A stretch of 28,386 nucleotides of DNA from Bacteroidales bacterium (GCA_017471085.1 JAFUWW010000005.1:1-28386), one strand, 5' to 3'; numbered from the stretch's first letter, positions 1 to 7,422 are shown. Numbers and translations: made by a program. The notes: generated by a model from the letters alone, not told the origin.

Positions 1-215
1 CCACCGCCCGCGCGCTGATTTCCTATTTTGACCGCACCCAGGACGCAGCGCCCAAGTTTTACAACCTGGCCGGGCGGCGCACTATTAGCCCCGCGGAACT
101 CTTTGCAATTACGGGCGGCCTTGCCGGGGATCGTAACGCCCTGAGCGACGGCAAAGTAGTAGCCGGGCGCCAAAGCGGCTTAAATGTTTACCCGGCTATC
201 ATTGTGGAGGGCTAA
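1..215 (+). CDS. C-terminal end of an unrecognised protein (partial)
   Basis: The frame is open from the window edge (first full codon at 3) to a TAA at 213-215 and gives the last 71 residues of a protein whose start lies outside. I do not recognise the family. The visible part is soluble-looking, with a stretch reading RRTISPAELFAITGG and a glycine-rich tail ending IIVEG. There is no signal peptide or membrane segment in view. The next gene starts 4 nt after the stop, so the two are probably co-transcribed. The tight packing of short genes and codon choices with more A/T-ending codons than the genes from 784 onward suggest an accessory or mobile segment, but nothing here names one. The assignment as coding rests on the open frame and the spacing to the next gene. 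Confidence 0.55.
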   Translation, partial: TARALISYFDRTQDAAPKFYNLAGRRTISPAELFAITGGLAGDRNALSDGKVVAGRQSGLNVYPAIIVEG

Positions 216-219
216 AGCC

Positions 220-495
220 GTGACAAGTTTTTCTTTTGAGATCACCTTTGACACCCTGGCCGATAAGCTAAAAAACACCCTGGCCAGCCAGCCGGAGAAA
301 GGCGGAGTTATCGAAATCCAGGTGCGCGGCTTTCGCTGGGTGCAAGTGGCGCACCGGGCACCGGGCCAGCAGCTGGCCAGCAGCTACGAAGAAACGCCAG
401 CCGGGCTAATTGTTACCCGCCGGGAGTATAGCGAATTTATAGCCTATACGGATATATTCAAAGTGCGTGCGCACACATATACGCCGTATAAGTAA
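220..495 (+). CDS. small unrecognised protein, 91 aa
   Basis: The start chosen is GTG at 220, four nt after the upstream stop; an ATG in the same frame at 184 would overlap the upstream gene by about 30 nt and is less likely. The product would be 91 aa, soluble, with an amphipathic N-terminal part (TFDTLADKLKNTLAS) and a basic, beta-rich middle (VIEIQVRGFRWVQV). No signal peptide, membrane segment or metal-binding motif is visible, and I do not recognise the family. Pairing with the truncated gene before it and the non-coding, palindrome-rich stretch after it fits the last gene of an inserted module. This is inference only. Confidence 0.55.
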   Translation: MTSFSFEITFDTLADKLKNTLASQPEKGGVIEIQVRGFRWVQVAHRAPGQQLASSYEETPAGLIVTRREYSEFIAYTDIFKVRAHTYTPYK

Positions 496-524
496 AACCC
501 GCTTGCCGGAAAAGAAAATTTTAC

Positions 525-532
525 TACCTTTG
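525..532 (+). promoter_or_regulatory. orphan Bacteroidota -7 box (TACCTTTG)
   Basis: TACCTTTG matches the Bacteroidota -7 consensus TAnnTTTG. No credible coding region follows within 200 nt; instead the predicted start site (about 537) falls at the base of a GC-rich stem that ends in a T-tract (see 537-606). The box could therefore serve a small RNA, or it could be the relic of a gene lost at a junction. Confidence 0.45.
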
Positions 533-536
533 CAGA

Positions 537-606
537 AAGCCGCGCGGAATTGGAGTTTTTGGCCTTGCCTAACTTGTTACACCCTCCTAAACCCGTGCGG
601 TTTTTT
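537..606 (+). ncRNA. candidate small structured RNA, about 70 nt
   Basis: Starting a few nt after the -7 box at 525-532, CCGCGCGG (540-547) can pair with CCGTGCGG (593-600) over eight positions with one G-U wobble, and the 3' arm runs directly into six Ts (601-606). Inside, GGAG (552-555) can pair with CTCC (584-587), and GGC/GCC (561-569) forms a small hairpin. A promoter, an RNA closed by its own ends and a polyU tail together make a plausible independent transcript. No open reading frame of note lies inside. It could instead be only a terminator for the upstream genes; the local alternative stem AAACC/GGTTT before the same T-tract would serve that purpose. Confidence 0.35.
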
Positions 607-675
607 GTACCTTTTGGCCCTATTTTGTCCCCCGTTTAATTTTGTCCCTACACAAAGTATTGAAAACCAAAAGGA

Positions 676-704
676 TAAAGAGGATTTTACTCGTTTCCTC
701 TTTA
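676..704. repeat. palindrome, 9-bp perfect arms
   Basis: TAAAGAGGA (676-684) and TCCTCTTTA (696-704) are perfect inverted arms around an 11-nt loop, in the non-coding stretch before the gene at 784. There is no T-tract after it, so it is not a textbook terminator. It sits 7 nt before a second, longer palindrome. Confidence 0.6.
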
Positions 705-711
705 ACGTTTA

Positions 712-752
712 ATCGGTTGAAAAATACGTCAGATTTTTCTGTTTCAACCGAT
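712..752. repeat. palindrome, 11-bp perfect arms plus inner 4-bp hairpin
   Basis: ATCGGTTGAAA (712-722) pairs perfectly with TTTCAACCGAT (742-752). Inside, CAGA (730-733) and TCTG (738-741) close a TTTT loop. The right arm ends 19 nt before the -7 box at 772, which is where the upstream promoter element would lie. An operator, an old mobile-element end or a terminator are all possible. Confidence 0.6.
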
Positions 753-771
753 AAGTCTCCCTCCCGTGTCC

Positions 772-779
772 TATCTTTG
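772..779 (+). promoter_or_regulatory. -7 box (TATCTTTG) of the EEP-family gene, 4 nt from the ATG
   Basis: TATCTTTG fits the TAnnTTTG consensus. Only four nt separate it from the ATG at 784, so the predicted transcription start falls on or next to the start codon and the mRNA would be leaderless. It also excludes the in-frame upstream start at 766. Confidence 0.7.
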
Positions 780-783
780 GGGC

Positions 784-1743
784 ATGGGAACTTTTTTATT
801 GACCATTTGTCTCGCCCTCCTGCCCGGGCATCTTTCCTCCTCCGACACCCTCCGCGTCCTGTTCTGGAACCTGGAGAACTTCTTCGACTTCCGGAACGAT
901 TCCACCAGCGTCTCCGATGCCGAATTCTCCTCCGCAGGAGACCGGCACTGGACCCGGAAACGCTTCAATGCCAAGTGCAACGCCATCGGAAAAGGCATCC
1001 TATGGGCGGGGTCGGCCGAAGGAGGGCTGCCGGATGTGATAGGCCTGGCGGAAGTGGAGAACGGCTTTGTGCTCCGTCGGCTCCTGCAGGCGCCGCCGCT
1101 GCGGAAGCTGGATTACCGGGCCGTCCATTTCGACTCGCCCGACAGCCGCGGAATCGACGTGGCCCTGCTTTACCGGAGCTCGCGGCTGACCCTGGAAGAA
1201 GCCCTTCCCTGCCATCTGTACCAGGCCGATTTCGTCCTGGCCACCAGGGATATCCTTCTTTGCCGTTTTTCGGGCCGATACGGGCCGTTCTCCGTCCTGG
1301 TGAACCATCACCCTTCCAAGTACGGCGGAGCGGCCGTTTCCGAGCCCCGCAGGCGTCTCGCCGTGGAGCGGCTGAAAGCCCTGGCCGATTCCCTGTCGGC
1401 CCTCGGAGAAGGGAAAATCATCGCCATGGGCGATTTCAACGACACCCCGGCCAATCCGGTTTATCACCTGCTGGAACCCACCCTGCTTCCCCTTGCCGGA
1501 GCGTTGCACCGACAGGGAAAAGGAAGCATCAAATACGACGGGAAATGGGATTTGATCGACCTGTTCTTTGTCTCCGGGGCCTGCCTTCCGGCGGCCATGA
1601 AAATCCTGTATATCCCTTTCCTGCAAGTGAAGGACCCTTCCCACGGCGGAACCAAGCCCCTCCGCACCTATTCGGGCCCCCGTTACCTGGGCGGCGTGTC
1701 GGACCATTGTCCGGTGTGGCTGGAAATGCCCCTTTCCCCATAA
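784..1743 (+). CDS. secreted endonuclease/exonuclease/phosphatase-fold enzyme
   Basis: The 319-aa product belongs to the EEP superfamily (DNase I / exonuclease III / inositol phosphatase fold), metal-dependent phosphodiesterases. The motifs appear in the usual order: LFWNLENFF near the N-terminus (metal-binding Asn/Glu), LAEVENG (catalytic Glu), SRGIDVALLYR, VLVNHHPSK, MGDFNDTP (Asp/Asn pair) and SDHCPVWLEM at the end (catalytic Asp-His). The first ~20 residues (MGTFLLTICLALLPGHLSSS) form a signal peptide, so it acts in the periplasm or outside. The ATG at 784 is chosen because the -7 box overlaps the upstream alternative at 766. A second secreted nuclease follows 64 nt later with its own promoter, so scavenging of nucleic acids or organic phosphate is a reasonable guess. 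The exact substrate cannot be told from sequence. Confidence 0.9.
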   Translation: MGTFLLTICLALLPGHLSSSDTLRVLFWNLENFFDFRNDSTSVSDAEFSSAGDRHWTRKRFNAKCNAIGKGILWAGSAEGGLPDVIGLAEVENGFVLRRLLQAPPLRKLDYRAVHFDSPDSRGIDVALLYRSSRLTLEEALPCHLYQADFVLATRDILLCRFSGRYGPFSVLVNHHPSKYGGAAVSEPRRRLAVERLKALADSLSALGEGKIIAMGDFNDTPANPVYHLLEPTLLPLAGALHRQGKGSIKYDGKWDLIDLFFVSGACLPAAMKILYIPFLQVKDPSHGGTKPLRTYSGPRYLGGVSDHCPVWLEMPLSP

Positions 1744-1780
1744 CATCGGCCCGGAAGTGTCACAATTGCTGCGAAAATGC

Positions 1781-1788
1781 TAACTTTG
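1781..1788 (+). promoter_or_regulatory. -7 box (TAACTTTG) of the nuclease gene
   Basis: TAACTTTG matches TAnnTTTG. Nineteen nt lie between the box and the ATG at 1808, so a short leader of roughly 14 nt is predicted. Confidence 0.75.
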
Positions 1789-1807
1789 CAGATAAACAAC
1801 CGATCGA

Positions 1808-2578
1808 ATGAACTACAAATCAATCCTTCTCCCGGCGCTGGCGGCCCTGCTGGCGGCAGCCTGTGAAATGGTCCCGGCGGAACCGCCCCGGGGACTGGAA
1901 ATCCCGGGTGCAGCGGCACAGGACAACATCGTGGAATACAGGGGCTATGTAACTTCCTACAATACGGAAACCCTCATTCCCAACTGGGTGGCCTACGAAC
2001 TCACGGCGGAGGAAACCCGCGGAGATGCCACCCGGGACGATAAAATCTTCTCCATGGACCTCTCCTTCAAGGGCCGGCAGGCAAGACGGGAAGACTACAC
2101 CCGAAGCGGCTGGACCAAAGGCCACATGGCCCCGGCAGGAGACTTTTTCTGGAGCGACGAGGCCATGGCGGAAACCTTCTATTTTCTCAACATCTGCCCG
2201 CAGAAAGAAGAGCTGAACAACAAGGACTGGCAGTATCTGGAGAAGCAGGTCCGCCGGTGGGCCAACCAGTACGGCCGCGTCTGGGTGGTTTCCGGGCCGA
2301 TTGTGGGAGACAACAAGTACGGCACCATCGGCCAGGACCATGTCGTGGTTCCGGATGCCTTCTTCAAGGTGGCGCTGGTGCATGACGGCTTCCGGTACCA
2401 GGCGGTAGCCTTCATCATGCAGAACGATGCCAACCGGTACTATCTGGAAAAATGCGCCCTTTCGGTGGATGACCTGGAACTCCTCACCGGCCTGGATTTC
2501 TATCCGGCGCTTCCGGACGATGTGGAAGATTTCGTGGAGGCTTCGTACGATCCTTCGGTCTGGGGTCTGCGCCATTAA
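1808..2578 (+). CDS. DNA/RNA non-specific endonuclease, lipoprotein
   Basis: The 256-aa product is a beta-beta-alpha-metal (Serratia/NucA-type) nuclease. The N-terminus has a hydrophobic signal ending in AAAC with Cys19 as the likely lipidation site, so the enzyme is probably membrane-anchored in the envelope. The catalytic segment reads SGWTKGHMAPAGDF, with His106 as general base, followed by NICPQKEELNNKDW, which supplies the metal-binding Asn. The usual DRGH signature is TKGH here, so the Asp and Arg of the motif are replaced while Gly-His is kept. After it come WVVSGPIVG and a typical C-terminal region. Length and motif order are normal for the family. It is probably active, with the motif change as a caution. 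Confidence 0.88.
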   Translation: MNYKSILLPALAALLAAACEMVPAEPPRGLEIPGAAAQDNIVEYRGYVTSYNTETLIPNWVAYELTAEETRGDATRDDKIFSMDLSFKGRQARREDYTRSGWTKGHMAPAGDFFWSDEAMAETFYFLNICPQKEELNNKDWQYLEKQVRRWANQYGRVWVVSGPIVGDNKYGTIGQDHVVVPDAFFKVALVHDGFRYQAVAFIMQNDANRYYLEKCALSVDDLELLTGLDFYPALPDDVEDFVEASYDPSVWGLRH

Positions 2579-2590
2579 AAAATAAATCGT

Positions 2591-2598
2591 TATCTTTG
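2591..2598 (+). promoter_or_regulatory. -7 box (TATCTTTG) of galK
   Basis: TATCTTTG matches TAnnTTTG, with 29 nt to the galK ATG at 2628. The leader region is A-rich and has no Shine-Dalgarno-like sequence, as is usual in Bacteroidota. Confidence 0.8.
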
Positions 2599-2627
2599 TA
2601 GATACGAAAACATAACAACACTAGAAT

Positions 2628-3773
2628 ATGAAAACCAAAATCCAGGAAAAATTCAAGTCCCTCTTCGGCGAAGAAGGAGATCTCTACACCTCGGCCGGCC
2701 GTATCAACCTGATCGGCGAACATACAGATTATAACGGTGGTTACGTGTTTCCCGGTGCCATCAATTTCGGCATCATGGCCGCCATCAAGCCCAACGGAAC
2801 CAACAAGGCCAAGGTCTTTGCCATAGACAGGGACGAATACGTGGAATTCTTTGTGGACGAGGAAAGCCTGCCCCAGCAGCTCTGGCCCCGCTATATCTAC
2901 GGAGTCTGCCGGGAAATCGTCAAGCGCGGCGGCAAGGTGGAGGGTTTCAATGCGGTCTTTGCCGGTGACGTTCCTCTCGGTGCCGGCCTCAGTTCCTCCG
3001 CAGCCCTGGAAAGCACCTTCGCCTTCGCCCTGAACGACCTGTTCAACGGCAACAGCATCGAGAAGTTCGAGCTGGCCCGCATCGGCCAGAGCACGGAGCA
3101 CAATTATTGCGGCGTAAAGTGCGGCATCATGGACCAGTTCGCCTCCATCTTCGGCAAGGAAGGTTCCCTGATGCGCCTCAACTGCAAAACCGGCGAATAC
3201 AAGTACTTCCCGTTCCATCCCAAGGGCTACCGCGTGGTGCTGATCGACACCTGCGTGAAGCACCTGCTGGCCGACAGTGCCTACAACAAGCGCCGCGAAT
3301 CCTGCGAAAGGGCCGCGGAAGCCATCCGCAAGAACCACCCGGAGGTGGAATTCCTGTCTGATGCCAAACGCGTCTGGCTGGACGAGGTGCGCGGCGTGAT
3401 TTCGGAAGAGGATTTCATCCGGGCCGAATATGTGATCGGTGAGGTCCAGCGCGTGCTGGATGTCTGCGACGCCCTGGAAAGAGATGATTATGAGACCGTT
3501 GGCGAAATGATGTACCAGACTCACTTCGGCCTCAGCCATCTGTACGAAGTTTCCTGCGAAGAACTGGACTTCCTGAACAAACTGGCCCGCAAGTGCGACG
3601 TCACCGGTTCCCGCGTCATGGGCGGCGGCTTCGGCGGCTGCACCATCAACCTGGTGAAGGAAGAGCTGTACGACCGCTTCATCGAGACGGCTGTGGAGAA
3701 ATTCAACGAGAAATTCGGCCACGAGCCCAAGATCTATAACGTTGTCATCAGCGATGGTGCCCGCAAACTGTAG
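2628..3773 (+). CDS. galK: galactokinase
   Basis: The 381-aa product phosphorylates galactose to galactose-1-phosphate with ATP, the first committed step of the Leloir pathway in the cytoplasm. All three GHMP-kinase signatures are present: GRINLIGEHTDYNGG near residue 25 (galactose binding), PLGAGLSSSAALE near residue 120 (phosphate-binding loop) and VTGSRVMGGGFGGCTINLV near the C-terminus. CGIMDQFAS carries the catalytic Asp region. Length is normal. It overlaps the start of the next gene by 20 nt, suggesting translational coupling. The other galactose gene in view, galM, lies about 5 kb away under its own promoter; galT and galE are not in the window. Confidence 0.96.
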   Translation: MKTKIQEKFKSLFGEEGDLYTSAGRINLIGEHTDYNGGYVFPGAINFGIMAAIKPNGTNKAKVFAIDRDEYVEFFVDEESLPQQLWPRYIYGVCREIVKRGGKVEGFNAVFAGDVPLGAGLSSSAALESTFAFALNDLFNGNSIEKFELARIGQSTEHNYCGVKCGIMDQFASIFGKEGSLMRLNCKTGEYKYFPFHPKGYRVVLIDTCVKHLLADSAYNKRRESCERAAEAIRKNHPEVEFLSDAKRVWLDEVRGVISEEDFIRAEYVIGEVQRVLDVCDALERDDYETVGEMMYQTHFGLSHLYEVSCEELDFLNKLARKCDVTGSRVMGGGFGGCTINLVKEELYDRFIETAVEKFNEKFGHEPKIYNVVISDGARKL

Positions 3774-4368
3774 TCATTGCCAGCGGACTACGCAGGTAGA
3801 GACGCTGCAGCTGATCAATACCGCCCTTGACCCCACGCTCAAGTCCCGGGTCAGGGACGGTTCCCTTTTTGTCTGGGAATGTCCCTATTGCGGCACCAGG
3901 AACCTCCTGAAATACCAGACCCTTTACCATGATCCCGACACAAAGCTCATGGTCTGGCTGCTGCCGGATGGCCACCAGCCGCCCCGGGAGGTGGAGGAAG
4001 CCGTGAAACAGCTGGACGGATACACGCTCCGCAGGGTGCAGGAAGCGGGTGACCTGATCGAGAAAGTAAACATTCACGATGCCACCCTGGAAGACACGGT
4101 GATGGAAATGTGCAAATGGGTGACCCGGCGCGAGCTGAGTGCCAAAAACCCCGGCATTCTGGAAGCAAAGATGCGTTTCCTCCGCCTGGAAGGTCCTGAC
4201 AATGAGATTGTAATGGCTTTCCCGCTGAACGGGCAGATGCAGGTGGTGAATATCGGCTTCAATGTCTATGAAGACGCCCGCGGCATCCTTTCCCGCAATC
4301 CGGCCGTCCAGCCGGCTCCCGGTTTCGCGGTAGTGGACGCCTCCTGGCTGGAACAGTTCTTCCGCTAG
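3754..4368 (+). CDS. CpXC-type zinc-ribbon protein
   Basis: The 204-aa product begins with a CSHCQ pair (Cys6/Cys9) and carries a second pair, CPYCG (Cys43/Cys46), the layout of a CpXC-type zinc ribbon. A mixed alpha/beta region of about 150 residues without membrane segments follows. The ATG at 3754 overlaps the end of galK by 20 nt; a TTG in frame at 3742 is a less likely start. The function of CpXC proteins is not known, and the overlap with galK is likelier to reflect transcript sharing than a role in galactose use. The stop TAG overlaps the stop of the convergent gene on the other strand within the palindrome CTAG (4365-4368). Confidence 0.85.
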   Translation: MVPANCSHCQRTTQVETLQLINTALDPTLKSRVRDGSLFVWECPYCGTRNLLKYQTLYHDPDTKLMVWLLPDGHQPPREVEEAVKQLDGYTLRRVQEAGDLIEKVNIHDATLEDTVMEMCKWVTRRELSAKNPGILEAKMRFLRLEGPDNEIVMAFPLNGQMQVVNIGFNVYEDARGILSRNPAVQPAPGFAVVDASWLEQFFR

Positions 4369-7300
4369 ATGTCGAAGCTGAAAATCATTTCTATGCTGTA
4401 CGGCTTTTCAAGGCCGGTATCCTTATACCCCGTCCCGCCCAGATAATTGAAGGAAAGGCCGATGGACCCGTCAAACGGGAACATCAGCAGATGGGCGATT
4501 TCCGCCGTCAGGTCGATGCCCGCGCTCCACAGGTTCCCGGTTTTGAATCCGGCGAAATCGGCGTGCGGAACAAGCAGGAAGTTCTTGATATAACTGACTA
4601 CGCCTAGGGAAAGGTCTCCCACATAGACAGGAAGCGCATAATCGGCCGTCACCTTCCATTGGGAGGGGCCTGTCCCGGCCATGAGCGTCCCTGCCGACGC
4701 CGGATATCCTCTCGGCGCCAGATGGACGGCATTGTCGATGAAACGGGGTCCGGAATTGCCCCCGAACAGCCGTTGGTACATGCCTGTAAGGCGGAGTCCC
4801 TGGGGCAGGACGATGCCGGGCAGGTAGCCGTAGGCATAGGCAAAGACTGCCGGTGTGAAAACATTCGTAAGGCCCGGACGGATCCGGACTCCGGCTTCTG
4901 CCCCAATGCCCAGGCGGGGATAGACCCCGTTACTGGCCACCGGCAGCATCCAGTAGCCTCTCAGGCTGGCGGAAAGGCTCTGCATCGGCCTGTTGCCGCC
5001 TTCTCCGAACCCGGCGAAATGATAACCGTAAGGCAGGGAAGAAAAGGCATATAGCGGACCTTCCCAGAGAACGGCGTTGGTGGCGAAAGCGTTGTTGGAA
5101 ACGGTATAGCTCACCCGTGGTATGACTCCCGCCAGCATGCTCCCCTTGTTAAACCGCAGCGGAAGATAGGCCGACAGCTGCATCTGGACGGAAGGGGTGC
5201 TTTTGAGATAGGAGGAAGCGGAAGATACGGTCTGACCTGCCTCGTTCGTGCGCCAAAGCTGCCGATGATATTGTCGGGCATGGCTCCCGCCGATGTCAAA
5301 GCTGCCCTCGATGACAGGATAAAGTCCTGAGTAAGTGAACTTTCCATGAATGGAGTGCATCCAGGCCTTTCCTCCGTCCGGATCCGGATGGGCGCTGTAT
5401 CCCACGTAGCCGTTCAGGTTGTCCAGCGTATTTTGGAAAAAGCCGGTAACCCCCAGCGAGGCCGTCTTGTAGGTGAAGTCCAGGCTGCCGGATTCCAGCT
5501 GTTCATAGTCTGTGAAAAAGGGAAGCCAGGTGTGGAAGCGGAACCCGTGCAGAATCCGGCTGTATCTTTTCGGGACCGATATCTCCACCTCGGCATCTTC
5601 TTCCGGAACGGGTCCCAAGGCCCTTTCCTGGGCCACCAGGGCATCCTCCATGGGGTAAGTGTGCACCTCGTAGAACGAAACGTCTTTGGGAGAAAGCGCT
5701 TCCATCGGCGAACGGTACAGCAGCCCTCCCTCCCTGGCCGGAGCAGTAAAATAGAGATATCCGTCCTCTTCATAGACATCGTACAGGCCATACCGGGTCG
5801 ATGTCAGCTGTGTCAGCCGCCCTTCCTCCGGGTAAAACCGGTAATATTCGTTGACGCCGGTACGGTCCGACACCCACTCCAGATAGTCCGGATCGAAGCC
5901 CAGGTTGAAAACCTTCTGGATGACAGGCTCGAAGACCGTGGTCCAGTTCCCGTCGGGGCCGATCCGGTAAATGCCGGTTCCTTTTTCCGAGATGGCCGCG
6001 GCAAAAAGAGAGTCCTTCCACCAGGCGGTTTCCGATACCTGCAGGCCGTCGGGGACGGGAATCCGCCTCAGAATGCTTCCGTCGGCCGAATTCAGTACCA
6101 GAATCCTGTTTCCGCCGGTGACGGGATACTCCACGGCGGCTACCGTAAGGCCGTCCCCGGAAGGCTGGGGGTTGTACAGCCGCCCTTCCGTCGTAAGGTC
6201 GACCGTTTTTTTCTTCCGGATATCGTAATACCGGATGATGGAGCGGTGGGAAAGCTCCCAACGGGGGTCTGGAACTGTTTCCGTCCAATACAGCCGCAGG
6301 TTGGCATCATCGTTCCACAGGGAAGTCACACTGGTGTTCATGGGGAAGAGCACCGTTTCTTTTCCGTCTTTGAAGGCCACCAGTTCCACTCCGCGCACAC
6401 TGCTGCTGCGGATCGTGTAAAGGATTCCCTCCATGAAGATGGCGCCGCTGTAGAAGACAGGAAAACCAGGCTTGCCGGCCAGCTGTTCCTGCGGAATGAA
6501 CGGGCCGCGGGCTGCGGACTCTTCCTTCCATTGCCTGTCCATATTCTGCAGAATCTCGGAAAACGTTTCCTTAAAGGGCTTTCCAGAGCGCTCGGAGGCC
6601 GTTTTCATCATATTCCGCGGCGTGAAACTGAAGGGACGGCGGAGCGAGCGGTTCAGGAAATCGGCCGTGAAAGTGGGATAATCGTAGTAATAGCGCATGC
6701 CGGCGATGGTGATGTACCCCAGCGTATAGTAAGAGGGCGTATAATGCTTGTAGGAGCCATAACGCCATCGGTCCCAGGTGCGGAAATCGCCCTGGTCCAG
6801 CGCCAGCCGGTAGTAGTCCAGGAAATCGGCCGTCCGGGCCCGTGTGCCGTAGCCGAAGCCGGTTTCCGCCGCCACGGCATCGCCTTCCGCGAGGGCCATG
6901 TCCAGATACAGCATGAACGAAACCGGGCTCACCGCCTCCCCGAACAGATAGTTGAAGGGCTTCAGGAAGCCGGAATAGCCCAGTTGCAGCTGGGCCTGGT
7001 GCCTGGGTTCGTGGGAGATAAGCTGGATATCCCAGGGCGCGGGATCGCTGGCCGACGGCTCCATTACCGTGTACAGGTTCATGTGGGAGGGGGCCCAGGA
7101 GACGGAGCCGTTGGCATATCCGTTATAGGCATGCAGGACGACGGGCATTTTGTGCCACTGAAGACTGCCGGGAGTAAGGCCGATGCTATAGCCGGACGGT
7201 TTCCGGAACCGTTCCAGCAGGCGGGCGTAATTTCTGGCGAGAGAATCGGTTCCTTCCGGGTAAATAACCTGATAGTATGGCGTTTCTATGCTGAACCACC

Positions 7301-7409
7301 TGAGATGTCCCGGATCCGAGCCCGTGGTATAGAACTGTGCCCGGGCCGGAAAGGAGGCCAGGAACAGCAGGCAAAGGACAAAAGCCTTGAATATCAGGTT
7401 CTGTTTCAT
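4365..7409 (-). CDS. large envelope protein: HEXXH domain, TolB-like propeller, C-terminal beta-barrel
   Basis: The 1014-aa product starts with a clear signal peptide (MKQNLIFKAFVLCLLFLASF, then PARAQ). The N-terminal domain has HEPRH at residues 133-137, a HEXXH zinc-metallopeptidase motif, with EGDAVAAE (Glu175) downstream as a likely third ligand. From about residue 375 to 680 there are repeated beta-strand units with ADGSILRR- and YDIRKKKTVDL-type sequence, like the WD40/PD40 repeats of TolB. The last ~320 residues are rich in alternating aromatic and polar strands and look like an outer-membrane barrel. It probably sits in the outer membrane with a metallopeptidase-like domain. The family is seen in Bacteroidota but I know of no defined function. 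The start at 7409 is preferred over upstream in-frame Met codons because of the signal peptide and the promoter at 7415-7422. Confidence 0.82.
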   Translation of the reverse strand: MKQNLIFKAFVLCLLFLASFPARAQFYTTGSDPGHLRWFSIETPYYQVIYPEGTDSLARNYARLLERFRKPSGYSIGLTPGSLQWHKMPVVLHAYNGYANGSVSWAPSHMNLYTVMEPSASDPAPWDIQLISHEPRHQAQLQLGYSGFLKPFNYLFGEAVSPVSFMLYLDMALAEGDAVAAETGFGYGTRARTADFLDYYRLALDQGDFRTWDRWRYGSYKHYTPSYYTLGYITIAGMRYYYDYPTFTADFLNRSLRRPFSFTPRNMMKTASERSGKPFKETFSEILQNMDRQWKEESAARGPFIPQEQLAGKPGFPVFYSGAIFMEGILYTIRSSSVRGVELVAFKDGKETVLFPMNTSVTSLWNDDANLRLYWTETVPDPRWELSHRSIIRYYDIRKKKTVDLTTEGRLYNPQPSGDGLTVAAVEYPVTGGNRILVLNSADGSILRRIPVPDGLQVSETAWWKDSLFAAAISEKGTGIYRIGPDGNWTTVFEPVIQKVFNLGFDPDYLEWVSDRTGVNEYYRFYPEEGRLTQLTSTRYGLYDVYEEDGYLYFTAPAREGGLLYRSPMEALSPKDVSFYEVHTYPMEDALVAQERALGPVPEEDAEVEISVPKRYSRILHGFRFHTWLPFFTDYEQLESGSLDFTYKTASLGVTGFFQNTLDNLNGYVGYSAHPDPDGGKAWMHSIHGKFTYSGLYPVIEGSFDIGGSHARQYHRQLWRTNEAGQTVSSASSYLKSTPSVQMQLSAYLPLRFNKGSMLAGVIPRVSYTVSNNAFATNAVLWEGPLYAFSSLPYGYHFAGFGEGGNRPMQSLSASLRGYWMLPVASNGVYPRLGIGAEAGVRIRPGLTNVFTPAVFAYAYGYLPGIVLPQGLRLTGMYQRLFGGNSGPRFIDNAVHLAPRGYPASAGTLMAGTGPSQWKVTADYALPVYVGDLSLGVVSYIKNFLLVPHADFAGFKTGNLWSAGIDLTAEIAHLLMFPFDGSIGLSFNYLGGTGYKDTGLEKPYSIEMIFSFDI

Positions 7410-7414
7410 TGTTA

Positions 7415-7422
7415 CAAAGCTA
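7415..7422 (-). promoter_or_regulatory. -7 box (TAGCTTTG) of the envelope-protein gene, 5 nt from the ATG
   Basis: Read on the minus strand, TAGCTTTG fits TAnnTTTG and is followed by TAACA and the ATG (A at 7409). The five-nt spacing predicts a leaderless mRNA. The box lies back to back with the box of the divergent gene (7435-7442), only 12 bp away, so the two promoters must share space and could compete for polymerase. Confidence 0.7.

Noticed and set aside
467..712. A small gene between 467 and 712
   Set aside because: It starts inside the preceding gene, has no promoter or start context of its own and its sequence crosses the stems and T-tract of the candidate RNA.
496..783. A tRNA gene or integrase attachment site in the non-coding stretch
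   Set aside because: No cloverleaf arms, no CCA-type end and no direct repeat marking a junction could be found.
642..1811. A 389-codon frame overlapping the EEP gene
   Set aside because: It is Pro/Arg-rich out-of-frame reading of the EEP gene, which has a signal peptide and all family motifs.
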